A stretch of DNA of 64,000 bases from Asanoa ishikariensis (GTDB taxonomy: Bacteria; Actinomycetota; Actinomycetes; Mycobacteriales; Micromonosporaceae), in contig NZ_FNQB01000001.1 of the NCBI RefSeq assembly GCF_900107455.1, forward strand, positions 2,790,001-2,854,000. The letters run 5' to 3'. The first letter of the stretch is position 1; each line of letters starts with the position of its first letter. Shown in pieces: positions 1 through 10,300 of the stretch. The position numbers were made by a program, and so were the translations under genes. The notes under the pieces were generated by a model. It saw only the letters and a program-made list of their open reading frames with translations. It was not told the DNA's origin and did not search any database.

Positions 1-1
1 G

Positions 2-709
2 GAGTCGGCCGTGGTCAGCTCCGGCTGCACCGCCTGGCGCGCGGTCATCCCGTGGTACCGCGCGCCGCAGGACATCGCCGGCCGGGTCGGCGGCGAGACC
101 CTCGGCGCCGGCTACCGGTTCGTGGCCGCCTCACTCGGCGAGCGCGGCTCGTCCGGCGGGTCCACCCGGGGCGGCGTCTACTGGGTCGCCACCGCGGCCG
201 GCGCGCCGCGACCAGAACCCCCGGCCACCCAGCTCGGCCTGCTCCGCCGGTGGTACGCGGGCTGGCCCGCGCCGATCGCCGACCTGCTCGACGCCACCGA
301 GCCCGACGACCTCGTCCAGCAGGAGGTCCGCGAGCTGCGGCCGCTGCCCAAGGCATACGCGTACGCGTCCGGGCCGGGCGGCGTCGTGCTGCTCGGCGAC
401 GCCGCGCACGCCATGCCGCACCACCTCGGCCAGGGCGCCTGCCTCGCGTTCGAGGACGCCGCCACGCTCGCCGGCGCCGTCCGCGACGCGTCGACCGGCC
501 TGCCGCTGCGCCGCGCCATCGAGGGCTACGACCGGGAGCGCCGGCCGCGCGCCGCGACGATGGTCCGGCAGACCCGGCGGATGTCCGCCGTCCTCCAGAC
601 CCGCGGCCGGCTCGCCCTGCGCGCCCGCGACGCGGCCCTCGGCCAGATCACGCCGCGGCTGCTCGGCAGCGCCGCGAGCACCGCCGCACAGTGGCGACCC
701 CCCGCGTGA
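2..709 (+). CDS. FAD-dependent monooxygenase, C-terminal part (5' end outside window)
   Basis: The frame is open from the first bases, so the N-terminal Rossmann FAD motif lies outside the window. About 235 residues remain. They contain the second FAD-binding signature of the PHBH/aromatic hydroxylase family, GDAAHAMPHHLGQGACLAFED, near residue 135, where the Asp contacts the FAD ribityl chain. A C-terminal helix with the basic segment YDRERRPRA follows. The family uses NAD(P)H and O2 to hydroxylate aromatic or polyketide-like substrates in the cytoplasm; the substrate cannot be read from this fragment. A SARP-type regulator starts 105 bp downstream on the same strand, so this could be the last gene of a regulated secondary-metabolism or catabolic unit (inference). 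Confidence 0.85.
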   Translation, partial: ESAVVSSGCTAWRAVIPWYRAPQDIAGRVGGETLGAGYRFVAASLGERGSSGGSTRGGVYWVATAAGAPRPEPPATQLGLLRRWYAGWPAPIADLLDATEPDDLVQQEVRELRPLPKAYAYASGPGGVVLLGDAAHAMPHHLGQGACLAFEDAATLAGAVRDASTGLPLRRAIEGYDRERRPRAATMVRQTRRMSAVLQTRGRLALRARDAALGQITPRLLGSAASTAAQWRPPA

Positions 710-813
710 CCGAGTGGTAAGCGGCCGAGCAACCCGATCGAGGGGGCCGAACGTGCCATGACCATCGGGCGGATTGGCGGGCAGACTACCGGCTACCGGA
801 CAGGGGGTCTTGC

Positions 814-3800
814 GTGGGCGACGACGGGTCAACGGCGGTCGACGGGCAGCGCCCGGTACGCGCCGAGGCCTGCCTGCTCGGTCCCGTGCGGCTGCTCGCC
901 GACGGTGTCGAGGTGCCGTTGCGGCCGTCCGCCCGCGACCTGCTCGGCCTGCTCGCGCTCCGTCCAGGTGAGACGGTGCCGACCGACCAGATCGGCACAG
1001 CACTGTGGACGGTTCCCCGGCAGCGCGGTGCGGGCGCCGGCGACCGACTCACGGAGGCCACCGACGCGCTCGCCGCGGCGCTGACCGGCGCGGGCTGCCC
1101 ACAGACGCTCGGCCGGATGCCGGACGGCCTGGTGCTCCGACTACCCGGCCGGGCCGTCGACGCCAGCCGGTTCGGCCACCTGTTGCGCCGGGCCCGCGAG
1201 CTGATGACCGACGGCGACCTGGCCGGCGCGTCCGCCCGGTTCGCCACCGGGCTCCGGCTCTGGCAGGTCGACTTCGACGGCGACCCGCTGGCGGGCAGCA
1301 CCGTCAACCCGCTGGGCTGGGTCCAGGCCGAGCGCACCCGACTGGTCCAGATGCGGGCCGCCGCGACCGAGGACCGCTGGGAGTGCCTGCTGCGCCGGGT
1401 CGCCGCGGCGCTGACCGCGGCCGGTGCGCCGGCCGCCGACCCGGACGCGGTCGCCGCGGGCACGGCCGCCCTCGCCGCCGCGGGGGAGGCGGTCACCGAG
1501 CTCGAACGCGCCGTGGGCCGCCACCCGCTCCGTGAGCGCCTCTGGGAACTGCTGCTCACGGCCACCGCGTTCGCCGGCGGCCGGAGCGCGGCGGTGCGGG
1601 TCTACGACCGGGCGGTGCTGGCCATCGCCGACAACCTCGGCGTCGAGCCCGGCCGGCGGCTCGGCGAGATCGCCGCCCTGGTCCGCTCCGGTGGCCTGGC
1701 CACCTGGTGGGAGCAGCCCGAACCGTGCCCGCATCCGCCGCCGGCGACCACGCCGGCGCGCACCGGACTGCCCGTGCCCCTGACGCCGCTGATCGGCCGC
1801 GACCGGCTGGCCGCCCGGGTCGTCGGGCAGCTCGCCGACCACCGGCTGGTGACGCTGACCGGGCCGGGCGGCAGCGGCAAGACCCGGCTCGCCGTCGCGG
1901 TGGCCGCCGGCCACGCCCCGGTCTGGTTCGTCGACCTGAGCGTCGTCGAGGACCCGGCGCGGGTGGCGGTGGCCGTTGCCGGCGCGCTCGGTGTCCGCGA
2001 CGAGCCGGGGCGGGCGATCGCGGACACCCTGGCCGACGCCCTCGGCGCCGGCGACGGGCTGCTGCTGCTCGACAACTGCGAACACGTCCTCGGCGGTGCC
2101 GCCGAGCTGGTCACCGTGCTCCTCGACCGCTGCCCGATGGTGCGCGTCCTGACCACGAGCCGGGTCGCGCTGCGGCTGCCCGCCGAGGTGACCGTGCCGG
2201 TGCCGCCGCTGCCCGGTCCGGCGCTCGACGGCGAGCACACGATCGCCGGGTTGGCCGCCCATCCGGCCAGCCGGCTGTTCCTGGAGCGCGCACGGGCCAG
2301 GTCCGGCCGCCCGGTGCCGGAGTCCGACGCCGGCGCGGTGGCCCAGCTCTGCGCCGAGCTCGACGGGCTGCCGCTGGCCATCGAGCTCGCCGCCGCGCGT
2401 ACCCCCGTGTTGTCCGTGCCGGAGATCGTGGCCCGCCTGCGTGCCGACCACAGCGTGCTGCGCAGCCCGGACCCGACCGCACCGGCCCGGCACCGCACGG
2501 TCGCGGCCGCCGTCGAGTCCAGTGTGGACCAGCTCGACCCGGCCGCCCGGCGGCTGTTCGACCGGCTCGCCGTGTTCGCCGGCGGGTTCGACGCCGAGGC
2601 GGCCACCGCCGTCGCCGGCCCGACCGCCCCCGACGGCCTGGCCGCGTTGGTCGAAGCCTCGCTGGTCGAGCGGCAGCGGCCGGGCGGCGACGCCCGCTAC
2701 CGGATGCTGGTGCCGATCCACCGGCACGCGCTGGCCCGGTTGCGCGGCGCGGGTGGCGAGAACGACGCCCGGCTGGCGCATGCCCGGCATTTCCTGACGC
2801 TGGCCGAGCGTGCCGACGGCGGGCTGCGGGGCTCGGCGCAGGGCTGGTGGCTGGGTCGCCTCCGGCGCGAGGCGGCCAACCTGCGCGCCGCGATGAGCTG
2901 GCTGGCCGGGCCGGGTGCGGCCGACGACCCGCACGGCGACCTGCGGCTGGCCGGCGCGCTGGCCAACTACTGCCGGCTGGAGGGCTACTACCGCGACGGC
3001 CGGAGGTGGCTGGTCGACGCGCTCGCCCGGCACCCGGACGCGCCCGCGGTGCTGCGCGCCCGCGCGCTGGCCGGCGCCGCGATGCTGGCCATGCTGCTCT
3101 GCGACTACCCGGCCGCGGCCGGCGACGCGGCGGCGGCCCGCAGCGCCTGCCGGGCCTCCGGCGACCCGCTCGGCGAGGCCAGGGTCGAGCTGACGCTGGG
3201 CTCGGTGGCACGGGAGCGAGCGGAATACAAGGCATCCGCGGCGCACCTCGACGCCGCCGCCCGGCTGTACGACGTGCACGGCGACACCTGGGGCATCGCC
3301 CAGTCGGCCATGCTGCGCGGCTTCACCGCCTGGCTGGCGACCGACCTCGACCGCGCGGAGGCGAAGCTGCGCGTGGCCCTCGACGGCTTCGAGCGGCTCG
3401 GCGACCCCGAGGCGGCGGCCACCGCGCTGATGAACCTCGGCGCGGTCGCCCTCTACCGGGGTGACGGCGACCGGGCGGCCTCGCTGCTCGACACCGCCCT
3501 CGACCGGTTCACCGCGCTGGGCTTCCCGGAAGGACTGGGCTGGGCGCACAACCTGCGTGGCCTCGTCGAGCTGCGTGCCGGCCGGACCGGCCTGGCCGTG
3601 TCCCACCTGATCCGCAGCCTGGCGACCCACCGCCAGGTCGGCGACCGCTGGCGCACGGCCAGCGTGCTGGAGGCGTTGGCCGAGGCGGCCCGGGTCGTCG
3701 GCGCGGCCGAGCGCGGCGCCGCGTTGCTCGGCGCCGCGGCGACGATCCGTACCGAGCTCGGCACCCCGGTGCCGGCCTGCGAGCTCTACGACCTGGCCGC

Positions 3801-3966
3801 GACGGCCGCCGGCCTGCGCACCCTGCTCGGCGCGGAGGCGTACGCGCAGGCGCACGGCGAGGGGCAGACGGCGAGCCTGGACACCCTGGTCAGCACGCCC
3901 GTGGAGGCGGCGGTGCCGGCGCTGCCCAGCGCCGCTACGGCAGGCCCGGCGGCAGAGCCCAGCTGA
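814..3966 (+). CDS. SARP/AfsR-like regulator: winged helix, BTAD, NB-ARC ATPase, TPR
   Basis: A 1,050-residue cytoplasmic transcriptional regulator of the AfsR type. Residues about 20-110 resemble an OmpR-like winged helix (LLGPVRLLADGVEVPLRPSA), and 115-290 a bacterial transcriptional activation (BTAD) domain rich in Ala and Leu. A P-loop ATPase follows with Walker A GPGGSGKTRL near residue 350, Walker B LLLLDNCEH near 415 and an NB-ARC-type LTTSR sensor. The C-terminal 400 residues are TPR-like helices. The GTG start at 814 is chosen because CAGGGGG at 801-807 is a good ribosome site at 6 nt. Such proteins activate antibiotic or catabolic clusters, with ATPase and TPR parts sensing a signal. 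The 3' end overlaps the convergent HEAT gene by 32 bp. Confidence 0.9.
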   Translation: MGDDGSTAVDGQRPVRAEACLLGPVRLLADGVEVPLRPSARDLLGLLALRPGETVPTDQIGTALWTVPRQRGAGAGDRLTEATDALAAALTGAGCPQTLGRMPDGLVLRLPGRAVDASRFGHLLRRARELMTDGDLAGASARFATGLRLWQVDFDGDPLAGSTVNPLGWVQAERTRLVQMRAAATEDRWECLLRRVAAALTAAGAPAADPDAVAAGTAALAAAGEAVTELERAVGRHPLRERLWELLLTATAFAGGRSAAVRVYDRAVLAIADNLGVEPGRRLGEIAALVRSGGLATWWEQPEPCPHPPPATTPARTGLPVPLTPLIGRDRLAARVVGQLADHRLVTLTGPGGSGKTRLAVAVAAGHAPVWFVDLSVVEDPARVAVAVAGALGVRDEPGRAIADTLADALGAGDGLLLLDNCEHVLGGAAELVTVLLDRCPMVRVLTTSRVALRLPAEVTVPVPPLPGPALDGEHTIAGLAAHPASRLFLERARARSGRPVPESDAGAVAQLCAELDGLPLAIELAAARTPVLSVPEIVARLRADHSVLRSPDPTAPARHRTVAAAVESSVDQLDPAARRLFDRLAVFAGGFDAEAATAVAGPTAPDGLAALVEASLVERQRPGGDARYRMLVPIHRHALARLRGAGGENDARLAHARHFLTLAERADGGLRGSAQGWWLGRLRREAANLRAAMSWLAGPGAADDPHGDLRLAGALANYCRLEGYYRDGRRWLVDALARHPDAPAVLRARALAGAAMLAMLLCDYPAAAGDAAAARSACRASGDPLGEARVELTLGSVARERAEYKASAAHLDAAARLYDVHGDTWGIAQSAMLRGFTAWLATDLDRAEAKLRVALDGFERLGDPEAAATALMNLGAVALYRGDGDRAASLLDTALDRFTALGFPEGLGWAHNLRGLVELRAGRTGLAVSHLIRSLATHRQVGDRWRTASVLEALAEAARVVGAAERGAALLGAAATIRTELGTPVPACELYDLAATAAGLRTLLGAEAYAQAHGEGQTASLDTLVSTPVEAAVPALPSAATAGPAAEPS

Positions 3967-6283
3967 GCGCCGGGTCCGGGGTCAGGACCAGCCTGGCCGG
4001 CACCTCGGCGCGGGTGCCACAGGCCGGGCAGGTGCCGGCGAGCGTGCCCGCGAACCACTGCTCGATCGGCCCGTAGGAGTCGTCGTCGACGTGGCTCCAG
4101 CCGACGGCTCCCTCGACCGGGACGTCGCCGCCGCACGCGCCACACCGCGCGGCGCGCCCGGCCCGTTCCGGCCAGGCGCGGCCGGACACCGGGGTCGGGC
4201 GACCGGGCATGAGCGCGACGACTTGCCCGTCCGACATCCGGGCCACGAGCCCGGACGGCCATGGCCGATCGAGCGGGCGGCCGGGGTCGCGCAGGTCCGG
4301 GCCGAGCGGGTCGGTCCGGGCCGGTGGGTCGCCGGCCAGGACGGCCCGGGCGAGGTCGCGATGCCAGTCCGCCGCCCGGGTCGCGGCTATCAGCCCGAAC
4401 AACTGCTCGAGGTCGGTGGCCTGACCGTACGGGAGGGCGGCCAAGCGGCGCAGGAGATCGTCGGCCGGGCCGCGGCGGACCGGGCCGGTCGGGCGGCCGT
4501 CGCGCAACCAGACCACCGCGCGGTCCAGGGCGTAGGGCCACGCGCGGCCGGGCACGAAACGGGGCCGGGGACCGTCGGGCCCCGGCGCGAACGACAACGG
4601 TGCCCGGTCGTCGTCGGTGAGCGCGCGCAGCCACGCCCGTGCGGCCCGGCGGGCGCGGTCGACGATGCGCCGTTCGACGGTCTCCGGCAGGTCGGGGTCC
4701 TCGGGTAGGGCATTGCCGGGCACCGCCGCCGCCAGTGCCGCGCGGTAGGCGGCCTCCTCGGCCGGACGCATCGCCAACCGCAGCAGCCTGGGCCAGGCGT
4801 CCGGGGGCAGCGTCTCCCGGACCTCCTCGACCAGGTCCTCGCCCGCGCGGACCAACTGGAGCAGCGGGCCTGGCGGGGGTGCGTCGACACCGGCCCGCAC
4901 CAGGTCCGCGAGCAGGCGGTGGACGACCCCGGTGAGCGAGACGGCCCGCCGCGCCGCGACGATCGGCCCGCGTTCCGGGTCGATGGCGACCGCCGCCGGG
5001 TCGCGCCGGCCCTGCTCGGCCGCGGCGGCGAGACCGACCCGACGCGCCCAGTCGAGGTCGCGGGCCAGCGCGGCGCCGGCACAGTCCCAGGCGGCCCCGA
5101 TCTTGATGGCGTGCGGGTCGGTGTGCCAGAGGTTCTCCTCGCCGTCGAGGGCCCTCCGGAGCAGGTCGTCGTGTCCTCCGGCGAGCCAGTGGCGGACCAG
5201 GTCGAGCGCGTCCGACTCGCCGTTGTCGTAGGCCGCGGCGACCACCGGCTCGAGGGCGGCCACCGCCCAGCGCAGCACCTCGCGGAGCAGCCGGTCGGTG
5301 TCGGCCGGGTCGGGGCCGGCGGGCGGGACGGGGCTCTCCGGTGCGGCCAGCGCCCGGTCCAGCGACCACCGCTCGCCGTCATTGAGGGGGTGGCGCCGCC
5401 AGCGGAGCAGCGGCTCGCGCAGCTCCGGGACGTGGGCGAGCAGCTTCTTGTGTGCCAGCAGGCCCGACAGCGCGGCGTCGTCAGGCTCGACCAGCATCCG
5501 CAGGCCGATCGCCGCGGCCACCTCGGGATCGTCCACGTCGGTCAGCGCCTGGGCGGCGTCCCGGCGCAGGTAGCCGGCGGGCTCGCCCAGGAAACCGACG
5601 AGGGCGACCCGGTTGTCCCGGTCGTGCCGGCGCCGTGCCAGGCAGGACAACAGCATCGCCCGGGCGGCCGGGTCCCGTTCGACGTCGGCCGCCGCGATGA
5701 AGGGCCCGCTGCCGACGTGTGGTGCGAACCGCAGCGCCCGCGCCGCCACGAGCCGGACCTCCGGCGCCGGGTCGTCGCGGAGGAGACGCAGGCACAGGTC
5801 CCGGTCGGGGCGTGGCCCGCGCAACCCCTCGACCCGAACCGCCGGATCCGGATCGACCAGGAGCGCGGACGTCAGCTCTTCCGGCCGATGGCCGGACAGC
5901 ACCGCCCGGGCCGCGCGCAGCCTCAGCCGGCCCTCGGTGCTCGCGGCCAGCTCCCGGCGCAACGGCTCGTACGGGCCGCCGAGGTAGTAGAGCAGCGTGG
6001 CGACCCGGTCGTCGTCGTTGGCGAGGTCGGTGACGGCGGCCCGGACGCGCGGGTCGAGCTCGCTGCGGCGGCGCAGGATCCGGCCCAGCGCCTCGGCCGC
6101 CGCGTCGCCGACGTGCTCGTACACCTCGGCCATCCCGCCCTCGGTGCGCACCTCGCTGCTGTCGTGCAGCGCGAGGTCGAGCAGGTCCTCGAACAGCCCG
6201 ACCTCGCCCGAGGTCGAGGCCCGCCGGACGGCGGCGAGCCGGGCCGCGTCGTCCGGGTCGTTCAGGCGCTCACGCAGCGACAT
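3935..6283 (-). CDS. HEAT-repeat protein with C-terminal zinc ribbon
   Basis: A 782-residue soluble protein. The first 300 residues are Ala/Leu/Arg-rich helical pairs with repeated DPDPAVR- and DDPAPEVR-type turns, typical of HEAT/PBS-lyase repeats that act as protein-binding scaffolds. The middle is also helical. The last 80 residues carry two Cys pairs, CGACGG and CPACGT, about 40 residues apart, a plausible zinc ribbon. No enzymatic motif was seen, so function is unknown. The ATG at 6283 begins MSLRERLNDPDD. The GNAT gene lies 33 bp upstream on the same strand, so the two are probably co-transcribed. Its end overlaps the end of the SARP gene by 32 bp, an unusual convergent overlap that may cause mutual antisense interference. 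Confidence 0.8.
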   Translation of the reverse strand: MSLRERLNDPDDAARLAAVRRASTSGEVGLFEDLLDLALHDSSEVRTEGGMAEVYEHVGDAAAEALGRILRRRSELDPRVRAAVTDLANDDDRVATLLYYLGGPYEPLRRELAASTEGRLRLRAARAVLSGHRPEELTSALLVDPDPAVRVEGLRGPRPDRDLCLRLLRDDPAPEVRLVAARALRFAPHVGSGPFIAAADVERDPAARAMLLSCLARRRHDRDNRVALVGFLGEPAGYLRRDAAQALTDVDDPEVAAAIGLRMLVEPDDAALSGLLAHKKLLAHVPELREPLLRWRRHPLNDGERWSLDRALAAPESPVPPAGPDPADTDRLLREVLRWAVAALEPVVAAAYDNGESDALDLVRHWLAGGHDDLLRRALDGEENLWHTDPHAIKIGAAWDCAGAALARDLDWARRVGLAAAAEQGRRDPAAVAIDPERGPIVAARRAVSLTGVVHRLLADLVRAGVDAPPPGPLLQLVRAGEDLVEEVRETLPPDAWPRLLRLAMRPAEEAAYRAALAAAVPGNALPEDPDLPETVERRIVDRARRAARAWLRALTDDDRAPLSFAPGPDGPRPRFVPGRAWPYALDRAVVWLRDGRPTGPVRRGPADDLLRRLAALPYGQATDLEQLFGLIAATRAADWHRDLARAVLAGDPPARTDPLGPDLRDPGRPLDRPWPSGLVARMSDGQVVALMPGRPTPVSGRAWPERAGRAARCGACGGDVPVEGAVGWSHVDDDSYGPIEQWFAGTLAGTCPACGTRAEVPARLVLTPDPALSWALPPGLP

Positions 6284-6316
6284 GCCGCCACGATAGGCAG
6301 CGCTGTCGATGGCGCT

Positions 6317-7156
6317 CTAGAGCGCTGGGACCGCGGCGGGCTCGGCGATGCAGGCGGTGGCGATCCGGCGGAAGCCGACGCTCAGGTAGACCCGGGCCAC
6401 GTCGTTGTCGCTGGCCGACAGGAACACCAGCCCGGCGCCCGAGTCGAGCGCGTGCCGGGCCAGCGTCAGGGTCAGCGCCGCGCCGAGGCCGCGACGGCGG
6501 AACGTGGGCAGGGTCGCCACGCCGGCGATCTCCACCACGTCGCCCGCGCGCATGCCGATGCCGCTGGCCACCGGCCCGGCGTCGGCGAGCTCGGCGACGG
6601 CGGTGAACCGGCGACCCTCGCGGATCGCCTGGCGCTCGCCCTCGACCGAGCCAGGGTCGGCCTCGACCCGGACGGCGTCGCGCTCGGCGGGGCCGCCCGC
6701 GCCCCGGTCCGTGCCCGGTGTGCCGAAGCCCACCTGCGCGACCGCGCGGGACAGCTCCAGGTCGGCCGCGAAGGCGTCCGACGCCGGGTCGAGCAGCCGC
6801 ACCCCGGCCGCCGGCTGCGCGGGCAGCGCGGCGGGGTCGAGCACCATCAGCGGTGCCTCCAGCACGGCCAGCCCGGCCGAGCGCGCGACCGCGAGCAGAT
6901 CGGGGGTCGTCTCGTGGACCCACTCGAACGCCTCGGGAAGGCCCAGGTCACGCTGCCGCTCGCGGGCGGCCATGATGTCGGCCGCCGACGGGGGGTCGCC
7001 GCCGTCGAGGCGGGGACGGGCGTAGAACGGCCAACCCGCACCCTCGCGGACGAACAGGACAAGACCGCCGAAGTCTTCAGCTCGCGCCGTGAACCGGGGC
7101 AACGCGTCGTAGAACGTCTCTAGGCGGTTCAGGAGGGCAGGATCGGGGGTGGTCAT
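6317..7156 (-). CDS. GNAT-family N-acetyltransferase
   Basis: About 279 residues. The C-terminal half shows the acetyl-CoA-binding pattern VATLPTFRRRGLGAALTLTL (motif A, R-x-x-G-x-G/A type) followed by GLVFLSASDNDVARVYLSVGF, where the late Tyr/Phe segment is typical of GNAT motif B. The N-terminal 130 residues are an extra, poorly conserved domain. The ATG at 7156 (MTTPDP) is preferred to an upstream frame extension at 7171 because a TACTCT box lies just 6 nt before it, predicting a leaderless message. The substrate is unknown. It is divergent from gltB, with 149 bp between starts, and upstream of the HEAT gene. Confidence 0.85.
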   Translation of the reverse strand: MTTPDPALLNRLETFYDALPRFTARAEDFGGLVLFVREGAGWPFYARPRLDGGDPPSAADIMAARERQRDLGLPEAFEWVHETTPDLLAVARSAGLAVLEAPLMVLDPAALPAQPAAGVRLLDPASDAFAADLELSRAVAQVGFGTPGTDRGAGGPAERDAVRVEADPGSVEGERQAIREGRRFTAVAELADAGPVASGIGMRAGDVVEIAGVATLPTFRRRGLGAALTLTLARHALDSGAGLVFLSASDNDVARVYLSVGFRRIATACIAEPAAVPAL

Positions 7157-7162
7157 CGCGCG

Positions 7163-7168
7163 AGAGTA
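7163..7168 (-). promoter_or_regulatory. Candidate -10 box of a leaderless promoter for the GNAT gene
   Basis: On the minus strand TACTCT is followed by six bases and then the ATG at 7156. This spacing places transcription initiation at or next to the start codon. No clear -35 was seen, which is common in actinomycetes. The same 149-bp gap must hold the gltB promoter on the plus strand; TAAACT at 7230-7235 is a weak candidate for it. Confidence 0.4.
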
Positions 7169-7305
7169 CACATCTCAAATCCTGGGCGTGTGATCAATAC
7201 GTCCTGGCGGATGAGGGCCGCTATTCACGTAAACTCGGAAGACCCAGCAGGGCCGACGTCGTCCCGAACCTGAAACAAGTGTGACTAGACGACCGTGGAG
7301 GCCCA

Positions 7306-10300
7306 GTGGCGTTCCCGCATCCCCAGGGTTTGTACGACCCGGAGAACGAGCGCGACTCCTGTGGTGTCGCGTTCGTAGCCGACCTCGCCGGCCGCCGTTC
7401 CCACGATGTCGTGGCGAAGGGGCTATCGGCGCTGGTCCGGCTCGACCACCGGGGCGCGCGGGGCGCGGAGCCCAACACCGGTGACGGCGCCGGCATCATG
7501 ATCCAGGTGCCCGACGAGTTCCTCCGGGCAGACGTCGACTTCACCCTTCCGCCGGCCGGCTCGTACGCCACCGGCCTGGTGTTCCTGCCCACCGAGGACG
7601 CCGAGGCCGCCCAGGCGGTCACGGTGATCGAGAAGTACGCCATCGTCGAGGGCGCCGAGGTGCTCGGGTGGCGGGACGTGCCCGTCGAGCCCGACGGCCT
7701 GGGCGCGACCGCGGAGCTGGTCCGGCCGAGGATCCGCCAGGTGTTCCTGGCCGCGCACCGGCTGCACGACGGCCCCGACGGCCCCGCCGGCACCCCGGTC
7801 AGCGATCTCGACCTCGACCGGGTCGCCTTCTGCGTCCGCAAGCAGGCCGAGCGGGAGACCGCCGAGCGGGGCATACCGGCCTACTTCCCGAGCCTGTCCG
7901 CCCGCACCATGGTCTACAAGGGCATGCTCACGCCCGACCAGTTGCCCGCGTTCTTCCCGGACCTGACCAACCGCCGGGTACGCAGCGCGATCGCACTGGT
8001 CCACTCCCGGTTCTCGACGAACACGTTCCCGTCGTGGCCGCTGGCCCACCCGTACCGCTTCATCGCCCACAACGGCGAGATCAACACCATCCGGGGCAAC
8101 AAGAACTGGATGAACGCCCGCGAGGCGCTGCTGTCCTCGCCGAAGCTGCCGGGCAACATCCGCCGGCTGTTCCCGGTCTGCACGCCGGCCGCCTCCGACT
8201 CGGCCAACTTCGACGAGGTGCTGGAGCTGCTGCACCTGGCCGGCCGGGACCTGCCGCACGCCGTGCTGATGATGATCCCGGAGGCGTGGGAGAACGACAC
8301 CGCGATGGACCCGGCCCGCCGGGCGTTCTACCGCTTCCACGCCAGCCTGCTCGAGCCCTGGGACGGCCCCGCCAGCGTCGCGTTCACCGACGGCACGCTG
8401 GTCGGCGCCGTGCTCGACCGCAACGGCCTGCGCCCGGGCCGCTGGTGGCGCACCGAGGACGGGCTGGTCGTGCTCGGCAGCGAGGCCGGCGTCCTCGACC
8501 TCGACCCGACCACGGTGGTCGCCAAGGGCCGGCTCCAGCCGGGCCGGATGTTCCTGGTCGACACCGCCGAGGGCCGGATCGTCGAGGACGACGAGATCAA
8601 GGCCGAGCTCGCCGCCGCGCACCCGTACGACGACTGGCTGCACGCCGGCCTGATCGACCTGCAGGACCTGCCCGTCCGCGAGCACATCGTCTACACGCAC
8701 GACTCGGTGCAGCGCCGGCAGCAGACCTTCGGCTACACCGAGGAAGAGCTCAAGATCCTGGTCGGGCCGATGGCCCGCAGCGGCGCCGAGCCGCTGGGCT
8801 CGATGGGCACCGACACCCCGATCGCGCCGTTGTCGACGCGGCCGAGGCTGCTCTACGACTACTTCCACCAGCTCTTCGCCCAGGTGACCAACCCGCCGCT
8901 GGACGCGATCCGCGAGGAGCTGGTCACCAGCCTCTCCTCGACCATCGGGCCCGAGGGCAACCTGCTCGAGCCGAACGCGGCGAGCTGCCGGCAGATCGTG
9001 CTGCCCCGGCCGGTGATCGACAACGACGAGCTGGCCAAGCTGCTGTCCGTCGACGACGACGGCGACCTGCCCGGCTTCAAGGCGGTCCGGGTCTCCGGCC
9101 TCTACCCGCTGCGCAACGGCGCCGCCGGCATCAAGGCCCGGCTGACCGAGATCTGCCGGCACGTCTCCGAGGCGATCGAAGACGGCGTGCGGATCCTGGT
9201 GCTCTCCGACCGGGACTCGACGGCCGGCCTGGCGCCGATCCCGTCGCTGCTGCTCACCGCCGCCGTGCACCAGCACCTGGTGCGCGAGCAGACCCGCACT
9301 CAGGTCGCGCTGGTGGTCGAGTCGGGCGACTGCCGCGAGGTGCACCACGCGGCACTGCTGATCGGCTACGGCGCCGCGGCGGTCAACCCTTATCTGGCCT
9401 TCGAGTCCGCCGAGGACCTGATCGCGACCGGTGCGCTGACCGGCGTGGCCCCGGCCGACGCGATCCGCAACTACGTCAAGGCGCTCAGCAAGGGCGTCCT
9501 GAAGATCATGTCCAAGATGGGCATCTCCACCGTCTCGTCGTACTGCGGAGCCCAGGTCTTCGAAGCGGTCGGCCTGGACGCCCGGGTGGTGCAGCGCTAC
9601 TTCGCCGGCACGCCGGCCAAGATCGGTGGTGCTCGGCTGGCCGACATCCACACGGAGGTCGCCGCCCGGCACGCCCGCGCCTACCCGGCCAACGAGGCCG
9701 AGCGCAGCCACCGCAAGCTCGACGTGGGTGGCGAATACCAGTGGCGCCGCGAGGGCGAGCTGCACCTGTTCAACCCCGAGACGGTGTTCCTGCTCCAGCA
9801 CGCGACCCGCAGCCGGCGGGAGGACATCTTCGCCCGCTACACGTCCACCGTGGACAAGCTGGCCGCCGAGGCGGGCTCGCTGCGCGGGCTGTTCCAACTC
9901 CGCACCGGCGACCGCCCGGCCGTGCCGATCGACGAGGTCGAGCCGGTCAGCGCGATCGTCCGGCGGTTCGCCACCGGCGCGATGTCCTACGGCTCGATCT
10001 CCGCCGAGGCGCACGAGACCCTGGCGATCGCGATGAACCGGCTGGGCGGCAAGTCCAACACCGGTGAGGGCGGCGAGGACGTCGAGCGGCTCTACGACCC
10101 GGAGCGCCGGTCGGCCGTCAAGCAGGTGGCCAGCGGACGGTTCGGGGTCACCAGCGAATACCTCGTCAACGCCGACGACATCCAGATCAAGATGGCGCAG
10201 GGTGCCAAGCCCGGCGAGGGTGGCCAGCTACCCGGCAACAAGGTGTGGCCGTGGATCGCGAAGACCCGGCACGCCACGCCGGGCGTCGGGCTGATCTCGC

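Noticed and set aside
1141-3855. 904-residue minus-strand frame and a 585-residue plus-strand frame over the SARP gene
   Set aside because: Both are shadows; only the 1,050-residue frame has recognisable domains and a ribosome site.
4919-7123. 734-residue plus-strand frame
   Set aside because: Antisense to the HEAT and GNAT genes, with Arg/Gly/Val-rich composition.
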